64,000 nt of DNA from Oceanispirochaeta crateris. Lineage in GTDB: Bacteria > Spirochaetota > Spirochaetia > DSM-2461. Location of the stretch: NCBI RefSeq assembly GCF_008329965.1, contig NZ_CP036150.1, positions 1,302,001 to 1,366,000 of the forward strand, read 5' to 3'. The number at the start of each line of letters is the position of its first letter. Position 1 is the first letter of the stretch. Below are positions 63,269-64,000 of the stretch, piece by piece. The notes below the pieces were generated by a model. It made no database searches. It saw nothing but the letters and a program-made list of their open reading frames with translations, and had not been told where the DNA came from. Made by a program: the position numbers and the translations under genes.

Positions 63269-64000
63269 ATGAAAAAAATTATGATGCTGTTCCTTTGCGT
63301 TTTCAGTCTATCCACATTTACATTTGCCTCTGGCCAGACCGAATCCGTCACATCATCTCAAGACGAGATGGCAAAACCAATTAAAATCGGAATCACAAAG
63401 ATTGTCGCTCATCCAGCACTAGATGCACTGGAACAAGGGGCCATGGAAGTCATTCTTGAAAGCTATCCAGATGCTCAGTTTGACCTGCAGAATGCCAACG
63501 GAGATATGAATACAGCCTCTTCTATAGCCCAGAAGTTTAAGGCCGACAAGGTAGATCTGGCCATTGGGATTGCAACACCAACGGCTCAGGCCCTGGCAAA
63601 TACTCTTAAAACAACACCGGTTCTTTACAGTGCGGTCACAGATCCTGTTGATGCAGGCCTGGTCGACAGCTATGACAAGGGAGGAGCCTATATTACAGGG
63701 ATTTCCGACATGACTCCTGTAAAAGATCAGATTGCCCTTCTAGCCTCTCTGACAGAAATAAAAACACTGGGGCATATCTACACCAGCAGCGAAGCCAATG
63801 CGGTGAGACTGGCAGAAATGGCTAAAGAGGCCTGTGAAGAACTGGGAATAGAGTTTGTTGAAACGACAGTAACCAATTCTGCCGAAGTCAAGCAGGCTGT
63901 TCTGTCAATTATAGGAAAAGTAGACGGGATCTATATCAGTACGGATAACACAGTTGTTTCTGCCCTGTCCGCAGTATCAGATGTGACAACAAGAGCCGGA
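63269..64000 (+). CDS. ABC transporter substrate-binding protein (ABC_sub_bind/TrpX type), cut by the right edge
   Basis: Open for 244 codons to the window end. Signal peptide (KIMMLFLCVFSLSTFTFAS), then IKIGITKIVAHPALDALEQG, DLAIGIATPTAQALANT, LYSAVTDPVDAGLV, LGHIYTSSEANAV and DGIYISTDNTVVSALSAV, the pattern of PF04392-type binding proteins found beside a permease and ATPase. TrpX-like members bind tryptophan or related amino acids, but the ligand is not readable. ATG 63269 has AGGAG 7 nt upstream. The C-terminus and partner genes lie outside. Confidence 0.9.
   Translation, partial: MKKIMMLFLCVFSLSTFTFASGQTESVTSSQDEMAKPIKIGITKIVAHPALDALEQGAMEVILESYPDAQFDLQNANGDMNTASSIAQKFKADKVDLAIGIATPTAQALANTLKTTPVLYSAVTDPVDAGLVDSYDKGGAYITGISDMTPVKDQIALLASLTEIKTLGHIYTSSEANAVRLAEMAKEACEELGIEFVETTVTNSAEVKQAVLSIIGKVDGIYISTDNTVVSALSAVSDVTTRAG

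Overview
The window looks like a piece of chromosome from a free-living spirochaete (Spirochaetales, near Spirochaeta/Oceanispirochaeta/Treponema). The reasons are the roughly 900-residue GreA fusion, the BmpA-type nucleoside-binding lipoprotein with its ABC transporter, a CHASE2 adenylate cyclase, relaxed lipoprotein signals, frequent TTG/GTG starts, and a dnaG-rpoD-rnpB-mreBCD-mrdA-rodA order that I recall from Treponema. The species call is inference. Nearly everything is chromosomal housekeeping. I see no insertion sequence, prophage, integrase or CRISPR array.

Layout. 1-2.0 kb: a HAD hydrolase running off the left edge, a small membrane protein, AroH chorismate mutase and methionine aminopeptidase. 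2.05-2.36 kb: tRNA-Tyr, tRNA-Thr, tRNA-Tyr and a terminator. 2.4-19.0 kb, plus strand: a YkgJ-type protein, an MBL hydrolase, mltG, dnaG, rpoD, a zinc-ribbon protein, rnpB, a TPR protein, mreBCD, mrdA, rodA and a B12/radical-SAM protein. This stretch combines replication priming, sigma factor and elongasome. 19.0-35.4 kb, minus strand, read right to left: rpe, three envelope/TPR proteins, recA, folK, scpA, scpB, an RluB-type synthase, cmk, rpsA, a sigma54 activator, a YfgM-like protein, the CHASE2 cyclase, a lipoprotein, a small membrane protein and mazG. 35.4-39.3 kb, plus strand: a TPR protein and the giant GreA. 39.3-42.8 kb, minus strand: a membrane protein, tex and a lipoprotein.

42.8-57.8 kb has a nucleoside theme. 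A BMP-type ABC importer (plus strand) faces a minus-strand operon of thymidine-kinase-like protein, serine dehydratase, deoC, deoB and a URO-D/methyltransferase-like protein. A uridine kinase follows beyond an ankyrin-repeat lipoprotein. Uptake, phosphorylation and deoxyribose-phosphate breakdown could thus work together. 57.9-64 kb: an ABC-F ATPase, then a minus-strand operon (Bax-inhibitor-1, M18 aminopeptidase, D-Ala-D-Ala carboxypeptidase), and finally an ABC substrate-binding protein cut by the right edge.

Most notable observations: four promoters whose -10 box lies 6-9 nt before a start codon lacking a Shine-Dalgarno (predicted leaderless mRNAs for the HAD gene, rpe, tex and the ABC-F gene); a folK whose essential N-terminal motif is readable only from an ATT or CTG start overlapping the recA stop; a Tudor/CarD-like module in the GreA fusion; a sigma54 activator with GAFTDA instead of GAFTGA; a 39-codon gene before the ankyrin lipoprotein; and two precise palindromes at promoters (42892-42908 and 48110-48121). 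No clearly new multi-gene defence or mobile system is visible. No gene-free stretch exceeds 300 bases except those holding the tRNAs and rnpB.
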